NCBI GenBank assembly: GCA_019347945.1
Contig: JAHWKK010000007.1
Location: 1 to 64,000, forward strand
Direction of reading: 5' to 3'
DNA: 64,000 nucleotides
Source of the DNA: Acidobacteriota bacterium
GTDB lineage: Bacteria > Acidobacteriota > Thermoanaerobaculia > Gp7-AA8 > JAHWKK01
Positions 32,909 to 42,378 of this stretch are shown here, in pieces. Numbering within the stretch: position 1 is the first letter of the stretch; each line of letters begins with the position of its first letter. Both the position numbers and the translations under genes were made by a program. Under the pieces are notes generated by a model, which saw only the letters and a program-made list of their open reading frames with translations, did not search any database and was not told the origin of the DNA.

Positions 32909-34225
32909 TCAGCGAACCAGCGCGACGTGCATTCGCCTGAAATCGATCTTCAGCACGAAGTGCTCGAGGAAGTTCTGCCCGAGAATCCCGAGCGTGTCCG
33001 TTCGCTCGTCCCGATAGAGCGGAAGATCGTCGAAGACCCCCATCCATCGCGCGGCGCCGATCGAAACGTTTTCGATCCGGACTCCGGTCTTGATCGCTCC
33101 GCCGAGCCCCTGGAGATTCGCGGAGTGAATTCTGGGGAAGGCGCTTCTCAGGTCGCGAACCTCGATTTTCGAAAGGTTCAGGAACGTCACCTCCGATCCG
33201 GTATCGAGCATCATCGGGAACCATGCGCGCCCGTTGATCGCCGCCATCAGGAATGGCCGGCTTTCGATCAGGAAGAGGTTCTGATCCGGAGACGGGTCGG
33301 GTGGAAGGTCTCCGGTCCATTCGAAAGTCGCACGGTCCTGCCGGTAGTCGAGCTCCATTGTGAAGTTCCTCAGCAGCCCGGTGCCGAGAAGCAGGTCGAT
33401 CTGGAATCGCTCACGACCGCCAATCGCAAACTGCAGTTTTCGCGTCGCCATGATCGCGACCGGCACATTGCGGATCTCGATCGAGCCGATCTCCAGGCTC
33501 TCGATCAACCCGAAATCGACGTCGATCGGTTCGCTCAGCAGGCCCTGAACGACCGCACGGGTGTCGGGGTAACGTCGTACACCGAGTCCGTCCGCGAGAT
33601 CTCCGGAGATGATCGACAGGGACGAGCCCGTGTCGACGACACCTCGCGCGGGATGACCGTTGATCCCGACAAGGATGCGGGGAATCGCGGGACGATCGGA
33701 CTGGAGATCGACCTCGGTATTTCGCACAGAACCGGCGAGCTCGTTCGGGACGGTCTCGAGGAGTTGTTCGTGAAGACGGAAATACCAGCGCCGAATCTCG
33801 AGTCCGCCGTTCCGGGCTTCGTTTGCCTTTTCGAGCGCGCGAGCCAGATCCCCGTTCATCATTGCAACCTGTGCGAGATCCCAGTGCAGCCGTGCGCGCC
33901 GCTCCCGGTTCCGCTCATGTTCGAGAGCCCGGGAGAGGTGGGTCTCCGCGTCGGCGAGGCGCATGGCGAACAGCTCCGCGCGCCCGAGAGCCGCGAGCTC
34001 GATCGGATCGTCGGACAGCGATTCGATGATGTCGGCTCTGGAGAGGACGGCCGCGTAATCTCCACGATCGAATGCGACCACGGCGTTCGGGTGGCGCTGA
34101 ATGTCGTTCGGCGTCAGGTGGAGCGGCATGATCGTGACGTTCGAAGAGAGCGCGCACCCTCCCAGCGCGAGCGCGCAGAGCGCAGATAACCCTCTCGATG
34201 CCGATCTCGTCACGGATCGAAGCAT
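32909..34225 (-). CDS. Lipoprotein with helical repeats and two pepsin-type aspartic protease lobes
   Basis: Start ATG 34225 gives 438 residues and places a lipoprotein signal (LALGGC, Cys24) at the N-terminus; the open frame upstream is not coding by this view. Residues about 45-140 look like TPR helices. Two lobes follow, each with the aspartic protease signature: VVDTGSSLSII (Asp198) and MMLDTGSEVTFL (Asp341). Two DTG lobes on one chain could form a complete active site by themselves, unlike dimeric retropepsins. It would act at the periplasmic face of a membrane. The substrate is unknown. Confidence 0.8.
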   Translation of the reverse strand: MLRSVTRSASRGLSALCALALGGCALSSNVTIMPLHLTPNDIQRHPNAVVAFDRGDYAAVLSRADIIESLSDDPIELAALGRAELFAMRLADAETHLSRALEHERNRERRARLHWDLAQVAMMNGDLARALEKANEARNGGLEIRRWYFRLHEQLLETVPNELAGSVRNTEVDLQSDRPAIPRILVGINGHPARGVVDTGSSLSIISGDLADGLGVRRYPDTRAVVQGLLSEPIDVDFGLIESLEIGSIEIRNVPVAIMATRKLQFAIGGRERFQIDLLLGTGLLRNFTMELDYRQDRATFEWTGDLPPDPSPDQNLFLIESRPFLMAAINGRAWFPMMLDTGSEVTFLNLSKIEVRDLRSAFPRIHSANLQGLGGAIKTGVRIENVSIGAARWMGVFDDLPLYRDERTDTLGILGQNFLEHFVLKIDFRRMHVALVR

Positions 34226-34309
34226 AGCAAGATGCCCAGCCTGTCTCTCAGGGGTTTGCGAAGGTGTTTCCGCTCGCCGTGGCATGGTTTTCGCCCCCGA
34301 AATGACGTT

Positions 34310-34912
34310 GTGAGAGTCCAGGCACGCATCATCGCATCGGTTCTGCTTTTCGGCGTTTCGTGCAGCGACGAAAAACCGCTTCGCGGATGGAAGAACAGCG
34401 ACGTCGAGGTGATCAACGAGGGAACCGCCAGCGGGAGCGCCAGCCACGTGGTGGCGCCGGGAGAAAGCTTCGAGCCGATGACCTCGACCGACGTCGACAC
34501 GACTACGGTCACCGATATCGTCGGAACGGAAACGCTCGAGGAGGGGGAGTTCGTCGACGAGGGCACTCTGGCGTCGACACTCGAGCTCGATGAGGAAGGT
34601 CAGCCGGTCAGCGGGAACCCACCCGAGACCCGGCCACGACGGGCAGCTCCTCCGCAGCCGTCACCAGGTCCCTCTCCCGCGGAGCCGGCAAGAGAGACTC
34701 GACGATCCACCGAACCTGAACCAGTCGAACGACCAGATCCGACAGATGCGACTCGGGAGGAGCCTGAGGAGCCCGAAACGGAGCCGGAAGAAGAGCCCCC
34801 GACCGAAGAGTCGGAAGAGCCGCCATCCGAAGAGCCGGACGAAAACCTTTCGGATGAGGCAGATTCGGTGGAGGAATCGGCGGCGAGCTCGGAGAATGAT
34901 CGTCGCTACTGA
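34310..34912 (+). CDS. Acidic Pro/Glu-rich lipoprotein
   Basis: GTG 34310 gives 200 residues with signal RIIASVLLFGVSC (lipobox VSC, Cys18). From about residue 110 the sequence is low complexity: Pro/Arg, then long runs of Glu/Pro/Asp/Ser. It is probably an unstructured periplasmic spacer or wall-associated lipoprotein. No family is recognised. It overlaps the convergent GGDEF-EAL gene by seven bases. The low complexity means homology calls would be unreliable. Confidence 0.55.
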   Translation: MRVQARIIASVLLFGVSCSDEKPLRGWKNSDVEVINEGTASGSASHVVAPGESFEPMTSTDVDTTTVTDIVGTETLEEGEFVDEGTLASTLELDEEGQPVSGNPPETRPRRAAPPQPSPGPSPAEPARETRRSTEPEPVERPDPTDATREEPEEPETEPEEEPPTEESEEPPSEEPDENLSDEADSVEESAASSENDRRY

Positions 34913-37248
34913 GCGGTGGCTTTCGGTCGTTCGAGGTACGGAAGCAGCTCTGCGAGAGGAATCGGCCTCGCAATCGCGTAGCCTTGGGCGAGATCGCACC
35001 CGAAACTCGCGAGGACCTCAATGATCTCTTCGTCCTCGACTCCCTCTGCGACGACCTCCATCCCCATGGCGTGACCGAGATCGACGGTCGAACGAACGAC
35101 GACGTGATCCTGCGAAGGGCCATCCGAGAGGTGCATCACGAAGGAGCGGTCAATCTTCAGTTCGTGAGCGGGAAGGCGGGTGAGGTTCGACAGCGACGAG
35201 TAGCCCGTCCCATAGTCGTCGATAGCGAGGACGACACCGAGCTCGGCGAGTCGCTCGAGAGTTCTGATCGATCGGGGAGGATCCTGCATGATCGCGCTCT
35301 CCGTGATCTCCAGAGTCAGCAGCGCCGGAGGGAGACCGTGTTCCTCCAGGTGATGGGAGATGAGCCCGACCAGATTGTCGTCGAAGAAATCGAGGGCCGA
35401 CAGGTTCACCGCCACTCCTTTTGGCAGTGATACGCGTTCGGACAACGATGCGATGTCCCGGATGGCACGCGCAAGGACCCATCGCGTGATTGCGCTGATG
35501 TTTCCCGATTGTTCCGCGATAGGAATGAATTCGCCCGGGGGGAGCATGCCGTGGACCGGGTGCTGCCACCGGACGAGTGCTTCCACCCCCACGATCGATC
35601 GGTCGGCGATTCTCATCTTAGGCTGATAGAAGAGTTGAAGCTCATCGCCTGCAATCGCGGTGCGGAGCTGCGAAACCATGGCGAGCCGTCGGAGCGAGTG
35701 CTGATCCTGTCCGGGATGATAGAGAACGAAAGGCTCGTGGTTCCGCTTGGCCTGATACATGGCGATGTCGGCGCGCATCATGATCGTCTCTTCATCGTCC
35801 CCATCCTTCGGAAAGATTGCGACACCCTGGCTGGCGGTGACCTCGACCATCGCTCCTTCCAGTTCAAACGGCTCATCGAATGCCTGCTGGATCCGTCGGG
35901 GTACGACATCCCATTCATCGGAAGCATCCCCTACGAAAGCGACCGCGAATTCATCGCCGCCGAGGCGGGCGACTGTATGATCCTCGCCCAGGAGGTTCTC
36001 GAGCCTCCCACCGATCTCGCGGAGTAGAAGATCCCCGGTCTGATGACCGAGCGTATCGTTGATCTCTTTGAAGCGATTGATGTCGAGCATGATCATGATC
36101 GCGACGCGATCGAGCCGTCGCGCGTTCGCAATGTGGCTCGCGAGCTGGTCGAGAAGGTGAGCGCGATTCGGAAGCCGGGTCAGCTCGTCATGGGTCGCCT
36201 GAAACCGGATTTGTTGTTCGCGCGACGCGATCCCTTCTTTCATGCTGTTGAAAGCAGTGGTGAGGCGGCGAATCTCTTCGCCACCGGAAACTTCGATCGG
36301 ACGGGCGTAGTCGCCGCGCTCGATGCGGCCGGCGGCATGACTGAGCTCCAGCAGCGGCCGGCTCACCCCTCTCGCCACTGCGACGGCCGCAAGAAGAGCA
36401 AACGCGAGAGCCAGCATGGAAAGAAGAAAGATGCTCCATTCGAGCTGTCGCTGCGAGCTTCGTACGTCGGTGATCGATCGAACGAGTAACAGCGAGATCT
36501 CGGAACCGTCTCCCGTATCGAGAAGCCGGCGCATCGCGAGAAAGGGTGTTTCCTGAAGATCGACGATCTCTCCGTAGGGCACTGCGGAAACTCGGTCGAG
36601 AAGAGTCGGTAGCTCGTCGGGGGGGATAGACGAGGCCGTCTTCGTCGCGCTGGTCAGATCGCCGCTCCAGATCGTGGCATCCCATGAGGTCTGCAGCGGG
36701 ACGACCGACAGAACCTCGTCGTCGACGGCGAAGAGGCTCGCCACGTAATAAATGGGATTTGGAGCGAGGACGGGAACCACGACGACCTGATGCGGTGACC
36801 CCTCGAAGGTGACCAGCGCGGAAGTGCCGGGCTCACCCGACGCTCCGTTCAGCAGCTCGGGGAAGGGAAAAGACGTGGTGGAACCCGGCGAGTCGACCGT
36901 CGACGCTGTGACCGATCCGTCCAGTTCGAGCAGATACGCAGCATCGGCCGAGACTCTTCCCTGATGATTGGCGAGCGCGGATTCGATAGTGGGCTGATCC
37001 CCGAGCGCCAGCGCTTCCCTGAAAGCGAATTCCGAGGCGAGCACGCGAACGAAATTGCCGAGCTCCCGCCGCTGCGACTGCAATCGTTCATCAAAGACTT
37101 CATTGGCCTGGCTCAGTTGACGAGGAACCTCGTCGTCGAGCCGCCGTTCACCCGCCAGGCGGACCGCGATCAGCGTGGTGAGCTGCAAAAGTGCGAGGAC
37201 CGCCACGAAGAGAAGAATCAGACGCGACTGGAAGCCTCGAAAAATCAC
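34906..37248 (-). CDS. Membrane GGDEF-EAL c-di-GMP enzyme with periplasmic sensor
   Basis: This 780-residue protein has an N-terminal helix (about 9-31), a ~235-residue periplasmic sensor (CHASE4-like in size), a second helix (about 272-293), HAMP (294-350), GGDEF and EAL domains. GGDEF (430-434) is intact but lacks the RxxD I-site. EAL carries VGVEALVRW, LEITESAIM, IDDYGTGYSSL and EVVAEGVED, so phosphodiesterase activity is likely. It is last in an operon with a beta-barrel and a cupredoxin; its start overlaps the cupredoxin stop. Confidence 0.9.
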   Translation of the reverse strand: MIFRGFQSRLILLFVAVLALLQLTTLIAVRLAGERRLDDEVPRQLSQANEVFDERLQSQRRELGNFVRVLASEFAFREALALGDQPTIESALANHQGRVSADAAYLLELDGSVTASTVDSPGSTTSFPFPELLNGASGEPGTSALVTFEGSPHQVVVVPVLAPNPIYYVASLFAVDDEVLSVVPLQTSWDATIWSGDLTSATKTASSIPPDELPTLLDRVSAVPYGEIVDLQETPFLAMRRLLDTGDGSEISLLLVRSITDVRSSQRQLEWSIFLLSMLALAFALLAAVAVARGVSRPLLELSHAAGRIERGDYARPIEVSGGEEIRRLTTAFNSMKEGIASREQQIRFQATHDELTRLPNRAHLLDQLASHIANARRLDRVAIMIMLDINRFKEINDTLGHQTGDLLLREIGGRLENLLGEDHTVARLGGDEFAVAFVGDASDEWDVVPRRIQQAFDEPFELEGAMVEVTASQGVAIFPKDGDDEETIMMRADIAMYQAKRNHEPFVLYHPGQDQHSLRRLAMVSQLRTAIAGDELQLFYQPKMRIADRSIVGVEALVRWQHPVHGMLPPGEFIPIAEQSGNISAITRWVLARAIRDIASLSERVSLPKGVAVNLSALDFFDDNLVGLISHHLEEHGLPPALLTLEITESAIMQDPPRSIRTLERLAELGVVLAIDDYGTGYSSLSNLTRLPAHELKIDRSFVMHLSDGPSQDHVVVRSTVDLGHAMGMEVVAEGVEDEEIIEVLASFGCDLAQGYAIARPIPLAELLPYLERPKATAQ

Positions 37249-37856
37249 GGTGACCGGTCAGCACTCGAACCGAGTGTCACGACCGATCGCGAGGAGTCGA
37301 CCTCCACTCGCGTCGCGGTGACGGCCGATCGAATCCCCGGATACCACAACATCACGTCGTACGAACCCTCGTCGAGATCCTCGAAAGTCACTGTTCCTCC
37401 CGCGGTGGTGCTGGCGAACCAGGGGGTGTCGACGACGACGATCCACGCGCTCATCTGATCGTGAATGTTGCACCCGAGCGAAACCAGCCCGGCCTTGTCG
37501 AATATCACCGGATTCTGAGTCCTGCCCCGGTACAGCGGAAGCTGAAACACCTTCGGCTTGGAAAAGGAGTAGACCTGATGCTGAATGTTGTCGCTGTTCG
37601 GAAACTCGACGGGCGTTCCTCGCTGAATCGGCAGAACGTGAGGGATGAACATCCGGTTGTTCTGATCCATCACGGCCCTCACGTCGGCGGGGGGCGGCGG
37701 AACGGTCCGCCCAACGGGGACCGCCCATACGACGGCGTCCCCCGTCGAAGCTCCAGGCAGGCTGCCGATCCTGATCTCCAGTTCTGCGGCAAAGCTGCTC
37801 GATGGCAGGGCGCCGAGCATCAGAATCGGAATCATTTTCCTTGCGAACCGTTCCAT
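37245..37856 (-). CDS. Periplasmic cupredoxin-like (methylamine-utilization-type) protein
   Basis: A 203-residue secreted protein with signal MERFARKMIPILMLGALPSS cleaved near SFA-AE. The cupredoxin fold shows VEFPNSDNIQHQVYSF and LVSLGCNIHDQMSAWI. The spacing His..Cys-x2-His-x2-Met supplies type 1 copper ligands. A carboxypeptidase-regulatory-like strand pattern (AGGTVTFEDLDEGSYDVMLW) ends the protein. ATG 37856 is preferred over TTG 37865. It probably senses or carries copper or electrons for the adjoining c-di-GMP enzyme. Confidence 0.8.
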   Translation of the reverse strand: MERFARKMIPILMLGALPSSSFAAELEIRIGSLPGASTGDAVVWAVPVGRTVPPPPADVRAVMDQNNRMFIPHVLPIQRGTPVEFPNSDNIQHQVYSFSKPKVFQLPLYRGRTQNPVIFDKAGLVSLGCNIHDQMSAWIVVVDTPWFASTTAGGTVTFEDLDEGSYDVMLWYPGIRSAVTATRVEVDSSRSVVTLGSSADRSP

Positions 37857-37861
37857 GTCGA

Positions 37862-39001
37862 TCAATTGCCATTCAATCCTAGTGAAAAAGCGTATTCGCC
37901 GAAAAACGCGAGGCGGGTGTCGTCATCAGTTGCGGATATCTCGGCGCCCGCCCGGAAGCGACTCGGCGGGGTCCAGATCCACGCCACCGTCAGGGCTTCG
38001 CCGCGATCTTCCTGGTAGCCGGCGAGCGGGTCGGGGGGAAACTCGGTTCCGTAGCTGTCAAAGCGGCCCGAGAGCCTCCACGACTCGAACTTCTTCGAAA
38101 TCAGCACGTAGGACGCATCGATCTCGGCTTCGACCTCGCCCGAGTCGAAACGCGCGATCGTGACGCCCCAGCCGACCTCGGCTATGAATGTCCAGTCCCC
38201 CCGGACGTGCTCGGCGCTCACGATACGGAACGGTGTTTCCCAGGTGAGGATGTCACCGTAGCGGAACCCGTCGGCTTCGTTGTCGATGATTGTCAACTGA
38301 ATCTGAGTCGCCTGATTGTTCCAGCGTGCGCGAGCCGCCCAGCCGGTCCGACCGTCGAGCTCCGGCGAGATCGAGGTGATCGTCCCGGGAACGAGGTCGA
38401 TTCGCTCGTCGAGCAGAGCCACGTTGTCGTGCAGACTCCATCCCCGCTCGGCGACGATGGAGCCGAAGGCATCATTGCCGCGATAGGCGGTCGCCCCGAT
38501 CGTGAACCCTGACCGGTAATAGTCCAGGTCGATTCCAATCGGGCGGAACTCTTCACCGAGCCATGAGTTCAAAGCGGATGCATTGATCGTGTAGGGATTC
38601 TTCCAGAACGCGTCGACGTGCTCCCTCGAGGTCGGAAGAAAGAACGCGCCGGCCTTGATCCGGAAGCGCTGAGCGCGCGGGCGGAAGTTCAGCTCCAGGT
38701 AGCCCTCGATCAGTCCCAGTTGCTCCCGTCGCCTCTCAGGGCGGTCGTCGCGCGCAAGGACGTCAGCGTGAACGCGTACCGATGGATGCAGATACCAGTC
38801 GGCCCCGAGTCGGAGCTCATAGCCCGGATCGAGCTCGGGCAACGCCGTCGACTCCTCACTCAGGGAAGCAGAGCCGGAGACGAGCCCGCTGAGCTGGAAC
38901 GACTGCTGTGCCAGAGCACTTCCGGCGAGTCCCATCTCGACCAGAAGGACGATCACGACCGGCGTGCGCACGCCCGTGCGGAGCGGCAGTTCATGTCTCA
39001 C
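37862..39001 (-). CDS. Outer-membrane beta-barrel (porin-like) protein
   Basis: This 379-residue secreted protein (signal ending ALA-QQS) has alternating hydrophobic/polar strands throughout, many with aromatic girdle residues (WYLHPSVRVHADVLARD, WAARARWNN, EYAFSLGLNGN), as expected of a barrel of about 16 strands. The last residue is Asn rather than Phe. It is five bases upstream of the cupredoxin gene and overlaps the YfhO-like gene by 11 bases. Its substrate is unknown. Confidence 0.7.
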   Translation of the reverse strand: MRHELPLRTGVRTPVVIVLLVEMGLAGSALAQQSFQLSGLVSGSASLSEESTALPELDPGYELRLGADWYLHPSVRVHADVLARDDRPERRREQLGLIEGYLELNFRPRAQRFRIKAGAFFLPTSREHVDAFWKNPYTINASALNSWLGEEFRPIGIDLDYYRSGFTIGATAYRGNDAFGSIVAERGWSLHDNVALLDERIDLVPGTITSISPELDGRTGWAARARWNNQATQIQLTIIDNEADGFRYGDILTWETPFRIVSAEHVRGDWTFIAEVGWGVTIARFDSGEVEAEIDASYVLISKKFESWRLSGRFDSYGTEFPPDPLAGYQEDRGEALTVAWIWTPPSRFRAGAEISATDDDTRLAFFGEYAFSLGLNGN

Positions 39002-41267
39002 GACGCTCCAGTTTACGTCGCCCGGCCAACCACGTGCGACCCACCAAGGATAGGACGATGATGGAAATGAGCAGGGTCGAGCCCCCCCAACTCAGAAGAA
39101 TCAAAGACCGCCGCCTGCTGAACTCGAGCTCGATCCGAGAGCGGCCAGCCGGTACTTCGACCCCGAGCTGATCGACGTACACGGGGGTGATCCGGAGATC
39201 CCGGCCCTCTGCCGTGGTCGCTCTCCAGGCTGAAAAAAATGTATGGGGCGTCACGATGAGACCCGCCTTCTCGGCCGACAGATCCAGCAGTACGCCCTGG
39301 CTGCCTGCTCCGACGAGTGCGATTCTCGCATCGGCCGCGACCGTAAAAGGTCCGCGTGGAACGAGAACGATCCTCGCCGGATCGAGTCCCCCTTCAATTG
39401 CCTCGACCGCATCGTTGACGTTTCCGACCTGAATCACCTCCGGCGGGCTTCGATAGGGATCGGGATGATCGATCGAGGAGAGGACGGCCGGCAGCGGAGC
39501 GCCCGCGGCTCTCAACGCGACCGCACGGCGATCTTCGAGCGGAGTCGGAGTCACCATCAGATCGGCATTGGCGGCTCGAGCCCAGATAATTTTCAGAGCG
39601 TCGGAACCGGACTCGAAACGCTCTGCTGTCACCCGCGACAGGTACGATGACATTCCATCCGGTGACCGGACGAGGGCGTAGGAGGCTCCATCTGCGATTG
39701 CAGAAAAGGGGACGGCCCGGCTCTCATACGTCCGGTAGAGAATTCGAGGGGGGAGAGTCGCGTCGCTCCCCCGGGTGACCCGCGTGTCGTAAGCGATCGA
39801 TTTTCCGGTGAGGCTCGAGGTCAGCGGGGAGGGCTGCTCATAGAAAGAGGACCGATCGATGCCGAGCGTCGCCGGGAAGAGCAGAAGCAGTCCGCCGAGA
39901 CTGAGAGCCCCGGACGCCAGCGCCGCGCGCCGACCATTCCGCACGACCAGAAGGATCGCGAGGGAACCGAACCCGGCCAGAGTTGCCGCGATGACTCTCG
40001 ATCCGGAGACGATGTCCGTCGTGAACCAGCCCGCGGAGATGGCGCTCAGCGCAATCACCCCGATCAGAGGACCGAAGATCACGCGGCGACCGGACCGCAC
40101 ACTTTCCAGCAGCATGCCGGTCAACACAACACCCGAAAGAGTCGTCACGAGAAGGAGCTTCTGAGGATAGCGGACGGCCAGATCGAGTCCGGCCGTCGCG
40201 AAGAATGACTCGAGACCCGGAAGGAATCGCCCGAGAGAAAAAAGAAGACTCGTCGCAAAGAGAAGCTTCCAGATCCACGCCCTCGCCGGAGTCGGTGAGC
40301 CCGCCAGGAGTGCCGGAAGGAGGAGGGCGCCGATGAAGATCGAGTGGAACAGCAGCTCGTCGGTCGGAAAACCGACCGGCAGCCGATCGAGCTCGGCCGC
40401 GGAAAGCGAAGGCATCGGTCCGTATGGAGCGGCAGCGAGAAGCTCGGGGATTCGGATCGGGTGGAGGGACGCGGTCAGGGCGACCTCAGGTGAAAAACTG
40501 AACACGCCTCGCTCAGTCTCATCGATGATCTCATCGGTTGCGATCAGTTGCGGCAGGACGATGAGGAGGGCGATCGTGAAGGCGAGAGCGAGTGCGGGAG
40601 CATGCCTCCATCCGATCCTGGAGACCCCTAGGAGAATCAACGTCACCCCCGTGGCAGCGATGACCAGAGGCTCGCCGCAAAATCCGAACAAACCGAGCGC
40701 GAGGCCGAGCACTGGCCCTGCACGGAGAGCTTCCCGGATCGAGCGGGAGTCCGCCAGAGTCTCCAGCGCCAGGACGCACCACGGCAGAAAAGCCGCCGCA
40801 ACGATCAGGTTGTAAAGGCTGGCACACGAAGCGACGACTCCGCTGGTGAGGTAGAACAAACCGGTCATCACGCTGATCGGGGGTGACAGTCCGAGCCTGC
40901 GGCCCAACCTTCGCGCGCCTTCGAAGGCCAGCGCGAGATGGATGAGAAAGTGGAGGTTGAAACCGACCCGCGCCGGAACGATGAGTTGCAGCAGCGTCGT
41001 CGGATGGAACGTGAGGTAGTTGGGATTTCCCGCGAGTGGCTGACCTCCCGACACGGCCGGGTTCCACATCGGAAGCTCGCCGGAGAGAAGGATCTGCCGG
41101 GTCATTGCCTTGACCGGGTAGTGCGTGGAGAAGTTGTCGCGATAGAAGAAGAAGTATCGGGTGGAGACGACGATGATGAAGCCCAGGAGCAGGGTAACGA
41201 GAGTGCCCGTGATCAGGATCCGGATCCGGGTGTTCGGAGTTCCGGAAGAGCGATCTTCCTCGAGCAT
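38991..41267 (-). CDS. YfhO-like polytopic membrane protein
   Basis: A 758-residue inner-membrane protein has about a dozen helices over residues 15-480 and a C-terminal periplasmic region ending in one more helix (LILLSWGGSTLLISIIVLSLVG) and a basic tail. The opening Tyr/Asp-rich loop (FFFYRDNFSTHYPVKAM, LPMWNPAVSGGQPLAGNPNY) is typical of YfhO/GT-C-like proteins that handle lipid-linked sugars. The exact reaction is unknown. It is first in the minus-strand operon leading to the barrel gene. Confidence 0.75.
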   Translation of the reverse strand: MLEEDRSSGTPNTRIRILITGTLVTLLLGFIIVVSTRYFFFYRDNFSTHYPVKAMTRQILLSGELPMWNPAVSGGQPLAGNPNYLTFHPTTLLQLIVPARVGFNLHFLIHLALAFEGARRLGRRLGLSPPISVMTGLFYLTSGVVASCASLYNLIVAAAFLPWCVLALETLADSRSIREALRAGPVLGLALGLFGFCGEPLVIAATGVTLILLGVSRIGWRHAPALALAFTIALLIVLPQLIATDEIIDETERGVFSFSPEVALTASLHPIRIPELLAAAPYGPMPSLSAAELDRLPVGFPTDELLFHSIFIGALLLPALLAGSPTPARAWIWKLLFATSLLFSLGRFLPGLESFFATAGLDLAVRYPQKLLLVTTLSGVVLTGMLLESVRSGRRVIFGPLIGVIALSAISAGWFTTDIVSGSRVIAATLAGFGSLAILLVVRNGRRAALASGALSLGGLLLLFPATLGIDRSSFYEQPSPLTSSLTGKSIAYDTRVTRGSDATLPPRILYRTYESRAVPFSAIADGASYALVRSPDGMSSYLSRVTAERFESGSDALKIIWARAANADLMVTPTPLEDRRAVALRAAGAPLPAVLSSIDHPDPYRSPPEVIQVGNVNDAVEAIEGGLDPARIVLVPRGPFTVAADARIALVGAGSQGVLLDLSAEKAGLIVTPHTFFSAWRATTAEGRDLRITPVYVDQLGVEVPAGRSRIELEFSRRRSLILLSWGGSTLLISIIVLSLVGRTWLAGRRKLERRET

Positions 41268-41326
41268 CGACGCGAGTGTACATGAGCCGAGCGGAACCCT
41301 TCCGGGCGATGTATCCTTGCGCCCGC

Positions 41327-42358
41327 ATGACGGTCCGACATCCCCTCATCGAATTGACGGTTGCCCGCGTCAAGGAGTTCGTCCGCCAGCCGGAGGCAGT
41401 GTTCTGGGTCCTCGCATTCCCGATCATTCTCGCGATGGCGCTCGGGTTCGCCTTTCGGGAAAAGGAACCGGAGAGGATTCCGATCGGCGTGATCGAGGGC
41501 TCCGGCGGGGATTACATGGAGGCCCTCGCGTCGTCGCCTGCATTGAAGGTGGTGGAGTACGAGCCGGAGGCGGGTGCGGAAGCTCTTCGTACCGGAAGGA
41601 TCTCGCTATTGGTCGACGCGCGGGAGGATGTGACGTTCTCTCTCGATGAAACGCGCCCCGACGCCCGCATCGCGCGACTGGAGGCGGGAGAGGCGATCCA
41701 ACAGGCGGCTGGACGGCAGGATGTCGTTCAGATCGTCGATCAGAGGATCGAAGAGAAGGGCTCGCGATATATCGATTTTCTGATTCCAGGCCTTCTCGGG
41801 ATGAACCTGATGGGTACAGGGATGTGGGGTGTCGGCTTTTCCGTCGCGACTTCCCGAATGCAGAAGCTGCTGAAGCGCCTGATCGCAACTCCGATGAGCC
41901 GGACCCATTACTTCATGGCGTTCATCTTCTCCCGCATCGTGTTTCTGGTCCTCGAGGTAGCTGTGATCGTAGCCTTCGGCTGGATCGTATTCGACGTTGC
42001 GGTTCGCGGCTCGATACTGGTGTTTGCAGTCGTCAGCCTCGTCGGTGCATTCACTTTCTCGGGGCTCGGGCTTCTCGTCGCGTCCCGGGCGCAGACGATC
42101 GAAGGAGTGAGCGGACTGATGAACCTCGTGATGGTTCCGATGTGGATCCTCTCGGGCGTCTTCTTTTCATCGGAACGGTTCCCCGACTGGTCGCAGCCCT
42201 TCATCCAGACACTTCCCCTGACGGCGCTCAATGACGCGTTGCGAGCCGTGATGTTGGAGGCCGCGGGTATCGGCGCGGTCGCACTCGATCTTCTGGTAAT
42301 GGCGGCGTGGCTCGTGATCAGTTTCCTCATCGCGCTGAAGATCTTTCGATGGACGTGA
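41327..42358 (+). CDS. ABC-2 type transporter permease
   Basis: A 343-residue permease: one N-terminal helix, a soluble periplasmic domain (about 40-160), then five helices with the ABC-2 pattern (DFLIPGLLGMNLMGTGMWG, LLKRLIATPMSRTHYF, WILSGVFFSSERFP). ATG 41327 starts the typical HPLIELTVARVKEF opening; GTG 41276 is further upstream. The ATPase partner is not in this window's neighbourhood, so it must be encoded elsewhere. It could export a drug or a lipid; the substrate is unknown. Confidence 0.85.
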   Translation: MTVRHPLIELTVARVKEFVRQPEAVFWVLAFPIILAMALGFAFREKEPERIPIGVIEGSGGDYMEALASSPALKVVEYEPEAGAEALRTGRISLLVDAREDVTFSLDETRPDARIARLEAGEAIQQAAGRQDVVQIVDQRIEEKGSRYIDFLIPGLLGMNLMGTGMWGVGFSVATSRMQKLLKRLIATPMSRTHYFMAFIFSRIVFLVLEVAVIVAFGWIVFDVAVRGSILVFAVVSLVGAFTFSGLGLLVASRAQTIEGVSGLMNLVMVPMWILSGVFFSSERFPDWSQPFIQTLPLTALNDALRAVMLEAAGIGAVALDLLVMAAWLVISFLIALKIFRWT

Positions 42359-42378
42359 TCTGAAGACGCCTCCGGTAG

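Noticed and set aside
34226-34447. Upstream extension of the aspartic protease frame
   Set aside because: The start at 34225 directly creates a lipoprotein signal; the upstream residues are not signal-like.
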